A stretch of 64,000 bases of DNA from Acetobacter sacchari (GTDB taxonomy: Bacteria; Pseudomonadota; Alphaproteobacteria; Acetobacterales; Acetobacteraceae): the NCBI RefSeq assembly GCF_017377715.1, contig NZ_JAFVMF010000004.1, positions 62,001 through 126,000 on the forward strand. Direction: 5' to 3'. A model generated the notes under the pieces. The model searched no databases, was not told the origin of the DNA, and saw nothing but the letters and a program-made list of their open reading frames with translations. The position numbers were made by a program, and so were the translations under genes. Positions 60,635 through 64,000 of the stretch are shown here, piece after piece. Position 1 is the first letter of the stretch; every line of letters begins with the position of its first letter.

Positions 60635-61843
60635 ATGTTGAACCTTTCCGCGCGCGTCGCGGAGTTCACCACCTCCGCCACGGCGCGCATACTTCCGGTC
60701 GTACTGTTCACCCTCGCCTGTTATACGGTCATCGGGCTGGAAATGGCGGTGGTGCCGCTTTTCGTACATCGCACTCTTGGCTACGGCACCGTCCTCGCCG
60801 GCTTCGCGATCTCGGCGCAATATCTTGCAACGCTGGCCACGCGCACATGGGCGGGCAACAGAATCGACACAACCGGCGCGCGCGGCGTCGTCGTCACCGG
60901 CCTGATCGTCGGTGGGTTTTCGTGTCTGCTGCTCGCCGGGGCCGGGCTCATCCCATCGTCTCCGGAACTGGCCCTGACGCTGACTCTCGCCGCGCGCCTG
61001 CTGCTCGGCTTCAGTGAAAGCTGGGTGGCCGTGGGCGTGATCATCTGGAACATCCACCGTGCGGGCCCCGAGCGCACTGCGCTTGTGATCTCCTGGAACG
61101 GCGTCTGTTCGTACGGCGGCATTGCATTGGGCGCCCCGATCGCCACGATGATCTTCTCCCACCACGGCGGGTTCGGTGGACTGACCGGGGTGGGACTGCT
61201 CGCCGCGATCCTGATGTTCGCCTGCGTCCCTCTGGCCCGGCGTCACGCAACGACGAAGCCCGCGCCCCACGCCGAAGCGCCGTCTTTCCTGCACGTCATC
61301 CGCAACGTTCTGCCCTACGGCATGGCTTTGGCCGCAGGATCCATCGGCTTCGGCGCCATTGCGTCCTGTCTCACGCTGTATTTCGACGCACGGTCGTGGA
61401 GCGGCGCGGCCAGCGCGCTGGCGTTGTTCGGCGCACTGTTCGTGCTGACCCGCTTCTTCTTCGCGAGCATGATCGGCCGCATCGGCGGAGCCAACGTCGC
61501 CCTGATTTCGATGGGGGTTGAGACGCTGGGGCTGCTGACCCTCGCTGTCGGACACACCCCGGCTTTGGCCAATCTGGGTGCGGCGCTTACGGGCGCGGGT
61601 TTTTCTCTCCTGTTTCCAGCTCTGGGCGTCGAAGCGGTCGGACGGCTCGGAGCGGCGAATCGCGGGGCCGCTCTCGGCGGGTATTCAATCTTTCTTGACC
61701 TCGCCATCGGCGTGTCAGGGCCGGGACTGGGTATGATCATTCCTATATGGGGCTACGAAGCGCTGTTTTTTGTCGCAGCCGCGTTTTCGCTGGCTGGCGT
61801 GGCCCTGAGCGCCGCCCTGAGACCTTCCCGCCGCGCCGCATAA
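60635..61843 (+). CDS. MFS transporter, YhhS/YfcJ-like (second copy)
   Basis: A 402-residue carrier of the same length and subfamily as the protein encoded at 8617-9825. Matching signature regions are TRTWAGNRIDTTGARG, ARLLLGFSESWVAVGVIIWN and LFGALFVLTRFFFASMIGRIGG. Twelve hydrophobic segments are likely. The substrate is unknown. The ATG follows GGGAGTCTCTTTA. It is divergent from the NUDIX gene with about 120 bp between. Confidence 0.9.
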   Translation: MLNLSARVAEFTTSATARILPVVLFTLACYTVIGLEMAVVPLFVHRTLGYGTVLAGFAISAQYLATLATRTWAGNRIDTTGARGVVVTGLIVGGFSCLLLAGAGLIPSSPELALTLTLAARLLLGFSESWVAVGVIIWNIHRAGPERTALVISWNGVCSYGGIALGAPIATMIFSHHGGFGGLTGVGLLAAILMFACVPLARRHATTKPAPHAEAPSFLHVIRNVLPYGMALAAGSIGFGAIASCLTLYFDARSWSGAASALALFGALFVLTRFFFASMIGRIGGANVALISMGVETLGLLTLAVGHTPALANLGAALTGAGFSLLFPALGVEAVGRLGAANRGAALGGYSIFLDLAIGVSGPGLGMIIPIWGYEALFFVAAAFSLAGVALSAALRPSRRAA

Positions 61844-62013
61844 TCTGCGCCAAGGTCAATTCCGCCTGACGGCTGGCTGTCGCGCTTGGCTGGCCGCGCC
61901 ATCTCTGTATCTTGGGCGACGCGCCATCGTGTCTTGCACATCGCCTGCTGACACGTCGCCGACCCGCCGTCGCAATCATGCGCGCACGCCTTATCGCAGG
62001 AGTTTTCCCCACC

Positions 62014-62607
62014 ATGTCTGCGCCCATCTCCTCCGTCGCCGTGTTCTGCGGCTCCCGCTTCGGCAACTTGCCCGCCTATCGCGCCGCCGCCGAAGATATG
62101 GGGCGCGGCATTGCTCGCGAGGGATGGCGTCTGATCTACGGCGGTGGTTACGTCGGGCTGATGGGCGCTGTGGCGGACGCGGCCATCGCGGCTGGCGGTT
62201 CGGTGACAGGGGTCATTCCCGACTTTCTCGAATCGCGCGAGGTCATGCACGAAGGCGTGACCGAACTGGTGGTGACCGATTCGATGCACAGCCGCAAGCA
62301 GCTCATGTTCGCGCAGGCCGATGCGTTTGCGATTTTACCCGGCGGGTTTGGTACTTTTGACGAGATGATGGAGATCATCACGTGGAAGCAGCTTCAACTG
62401 CACCGCAAGCCCATCCTGATCGTCGATGTCGAGAACTGGGCGGCCAAAGTCATCGCCATGCTGGACGCGGCGGTCGAGCAGGGCTTCGCAACTCCCGGGG
62501 CGCGTGGGTTGGTCGAAACCGTGCCTGACGTGGAAGCGGCGCTGGCGCTTCTGCGGGCCGCGACCATCACCCCGGGTTCGTCTGACGTCGAGACCGAGCG
62601 CCTGTAA
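62014..62607 (+). CDS. LOG-family (TIGR00730) nucleoside 5'-monophosphate phosphoribohydrolase
   Basis: A 197-residue Rossmann-fold protein of the LOG group, which removes ribose 5-phosphate from cytokinin-type or other nucleoside monophosphates. The motif LPGGFGTFDEMMEIITWKQL (PGGxGTxxE) and the preceding MHSRKQLMFAQADAFAI are diagnostic. VAVFCGSRFGNLPAYRA marks the N-terminus. The ATG at 62014 is chosen because the Rossmann strand starts there, with AGGAG upstream. Thirty-four further in-frame codons upstream are not conserved. A physiological substrate in this bacterium is unknown. Confidence 0.93.
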   Translation: MSAPISSVAVFCGSRFGNLPAYRAAAEDMGRGIAREGWRLIYGGGYVGLMGAVADAAIAAGGSVTGVIPDFLESREVMHEGVTELVVTDSMHSRKQLMFAQADAFAILPGGFGTFDEMMEIITWKQLQLHRKPILIVDVENWAAKVIAMLDAAVEQGFATPGARGLVETVPDVEAALALLRAATITPGSSDVETERL

Positions 62608-62706
62608 CGACGCCCCCTGCAGCCCGGGTTGCGGCGAGGGAGCCAAGGAATTTTTTGCCCCCTCTTGCGACGCGCGTGGATGAGGGGTATTAGCCCCGCA
62701 CCACAT

Positions 62707-62783
62707 CGGAGTGTAGCTCAGCCTGGTAGAGCACTGTGTTCGGGACGCAGGGGCCGGAGGTTCGAATCCTCTCACTCCGACCA
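62707..62783 (+). tRNA. tRNA-Pro (anticodon CGG)
   Basis: Acceptor CGGAGTG/CACTCCG, D-arm AGCTCAGCCTGGTAGAGC, anticodon loop TTCGGGA giving CGG, T-arm GGAGGTTCGAATCC. Discriminator A with encoded CCA. 77 nt. Confidence 0.96.
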
Positions 62784-63084
62784 GGTAAACGCCGGAAAAA
62801 CCGGCCATTCATGACATTCCCGAGGCCTTGTCCCCAAGGCGCTGTCATACCAGCCTTCCAAAAATCAAATGCCTGAAAGCGACGCAGCCACCATGAGGCC
62901 GCGTTTCTGTCATAAACCAGTGACGTTTCGCGATTAGTCTTCATATCGCCGCGTCGGCTCTCCATATGGAACACGACGCGGTCGGGATCGTTTCGATCAG
63001 ACCGCCCCTGCGTCGCGCGCTTGCTCGTCGACGCGAGCGGCCTCCAGCGATCCGCTGCGATACGATGATTTCGGGAGAAACAAG
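62784..63084. other. Intergenic region after tRNA-Pro
   Basis: A CCGG-AAAAA-CCGG stem (62791-62803) directly follows the tRNA. A larger nested stem begins with TGACA at 62812 and closes with TGTCA at 62847, with CCTTG/CAAGG inside. These could end the tRNA transcript. The remainder carries the promoter and the GGGAGAAACAAG ribosome-binding region of the next gene. Confidence 0.4.
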
Positions 63085-63858
63085 ATGAGTCCGCGGCGTT
63101 TCTTACCTCTGTCGACCGTGTTGGCCTCGATGCTGATCTTCACAGCCCCTGCCTTGGCGCAACGTGGCGGCGGTGGGGGCGGTGGTGGTGGTGGTGGCGG
63201 CTTCCACGGTGGTGGTGGAGGCGGCGGTTTCCATGGCGGCGGCGGTGGCGGCGGATGGGGAGGACGCGGTGGCGGCTTCCGCGGCGGCGGCGGCGGTTGG
63301 GGCGGCGGTGGCGGTGGCGGTTTTCGTGGAGGCGGCTGGGGTGGCGGCGGCTTCCGAGGCGGTGGCTGGGGCGGCGGCGGATGGGGCTGGCGCGGTGGCG
63401 GCTGGGGTAACGGCTGGGGCTGGGGCGGCGGATGGGGAGGCTATCCCGGGTATTACGGTTGGGGTGGTTACCCAGGCTATTACGGTTGGGGCGGTTATCC
63501 CTACATGGGTGGATGGGGCGGCTGGGGCTGGGGCTGGGGCTGGGGCGCTCCTTTCGCCTTCGGTTCCCTGCTAGGCCTTGCTGCCGGAGCCGCCGCGACG
63601 TCCACATACGCCGACGGCGGTTATGGATATTCTCAGGGGTACGGCTACCCGGCCGCAGGATACGCCCAGCAATCCTACCCGGCTCCGGCGGCCGCAGCCC
63701 CGGCGTATTCCCAGCCGGGATACGGGGCCGCGACCTATGGCGGCGCGACCGCCTATCCGGCTCAGGCCTATGGCGCCAGTGCGCAGCCGAGCAATGTCGT
63801 GACGTGTTCGGCGGGCCTGTATTTCAACCGCCTGACTCAAAGCTGCGACCGGCGGTAA
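63085..63858 (+). CDS. Secreted glycine-rich protein
   Basis: A 257-residue exported protein. The signal peptide runs MSPRRFLPLSTVLASMLIFTAPALAQ with cleavage after ALA. Residues 27-150 are almost pure Gly with Trp, Phe, Arg and His (GGGWGGRGGGFRGGG-type repeats), followed by PGYYGWGGY repeats. Then comes a hydrophobic small-residue segment (FGSLLGLAAGAAATS) and a Tyr/Ala/Pro/Gln-rich tail. The last 25 residues (VVTCSAGLYFNRLTQSCDRR) contain two Cys likely to pair. The role is probably structural, adhesive or surface-associated, but no family function can be assigned. GC-rich repeats make this locus prone to length variation. Confidence 0.8.
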   Translation: MSPRRFLPLSTVLASMLIFTAPALAQRGGGGGGGGGGGGFHGGGGGGGFHGGGGGGGWGGRGGGFRGGGGGWGGGGGGGFRGGGWGGGGFRGGGWGGGGWGWRGGGWGNGWGWGGGWGGYPGYYGWGGYPGYYGWGGYPYMGGWGGWGWGWGWGAPFAFGSLLGLAAGAAATSTYADGGYGYSQGYGYPAAGYAQQSYPAPAAAAPAYSQPGYGAATYGGATAYPAQAYGASAQPSNVVTCSAGLYFNRLTQSCDRR

Positions 63859-63868
63859 GCCTTAGGGT

Positions 63869-63883
63869 GGGGCGTCTCGCCCC
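63869..63883 (+). terminator. Hairpin after the glycine-rich protein gene
   Basis: A 6-bp stem GGGGCG/CGCCCC with a TCT loop, 10 bases past the stop codon. No T-tract. Beyond it, to base 64000, no gene is recognised. Confidence 0.45.
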
Positions 63884-64000
63884 GTCAGAGCCGCAGATGT
63901 CCGGCGGGCGTGGCGCATCCCGAACCACGCTTCGCCGGAACGAAGATCGTCACGCCGGATCCACGCAGGCACGAAACCCATCCACGGCGATGTGAGCGAC

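Overview
The window looks like the chromosome of an alphaproteobacterium, most probably an acetic acid bacterium or close relative (Acetobacteraceae). The grounds are the high GC content, a gcrA cell-cycle regulator gene, an F1-only atpHAGDC operon, a sdhCDAB operon, an ExaC-type aldehyde dehydrogenase, and protein sequences typical of that family. The genus cannot be fixed from the sequence. No rRNA, CRISPR array, complete insertion sequence or prophage was seen.

Layout. 1-9.8 kb: 3' part of uvrC, an M19 dipeptidase, xthA, an OmpR-type response regulator, a small L,D-transpeptidase-like protein, a CPA1-type cation/proton antiporter with a long gene-free leader that ends in an intrinsic terminator, then an ABM monooxygenase and an MFS carrier. 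10-13.9 kb: a redox cassette (LysR regulator divergent from an MDR oxidoreductase, an old yellow enzyme and a SRPBCC protein) that looks less GC-rich than its neighbours and contains a long palindrome. 14-17.4 kb: a Tat-exported MRJP/yellow-like beta-propeller, a helix-hairpin-helix protein and the aldehyde dehydrogenase. 17.5-27.4 kb: a surface-glycan cluster with a 1033-residue protein carrying HPLFD/WY repeats, a GmhA-type isomerase, a double-GT2 protein and two tandem GT4 paralogues. 27.4-36.4 kb: adenosine kinase-like PfkB protein, bactofilin, gcrA, RNase D, queF, a FadH-type dienoyl-CoA reductase and a PadR regulator.

36.4-52.5 kb is mainly core metabolism: atpHAGDC, a DHA2 exporter, tRNA-Gly, tRNA-Trp, secE-nusG (not followed by rplK), a DUF2501 protein, zwf, asd and sdhCDAB. 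52.5-58.4 kb is accessory: a Tae1 (Tse1)-like peptidoglycan amidase overlapping a secreted Tai1-like immunity protein, a TonB-dependent receptor, a Cys-based phosphatase and an unrecognised Gly/Ala-rich protein with hydrophobic segments. 58.4-64 kb: AI-2E family permease, NUDIX hydrolase, a second MFS carrier of the same subfamily as the first, a LOG-family hydrolase, tRNA-Pro and a secreted glycine-rich protein.

The most notable item is the effector/immunity pair at 52613-53496. It looks like a type VI secretion amidase and its periplasmic antidote, with no secretion-apparatus genes anywhere in the window. Next are the glycan cluster with its large unclassified protein, the candidate RNA leader of the antiporter, the unknown protein at 57241-58392, and several inverted or direct repeats at promoters.
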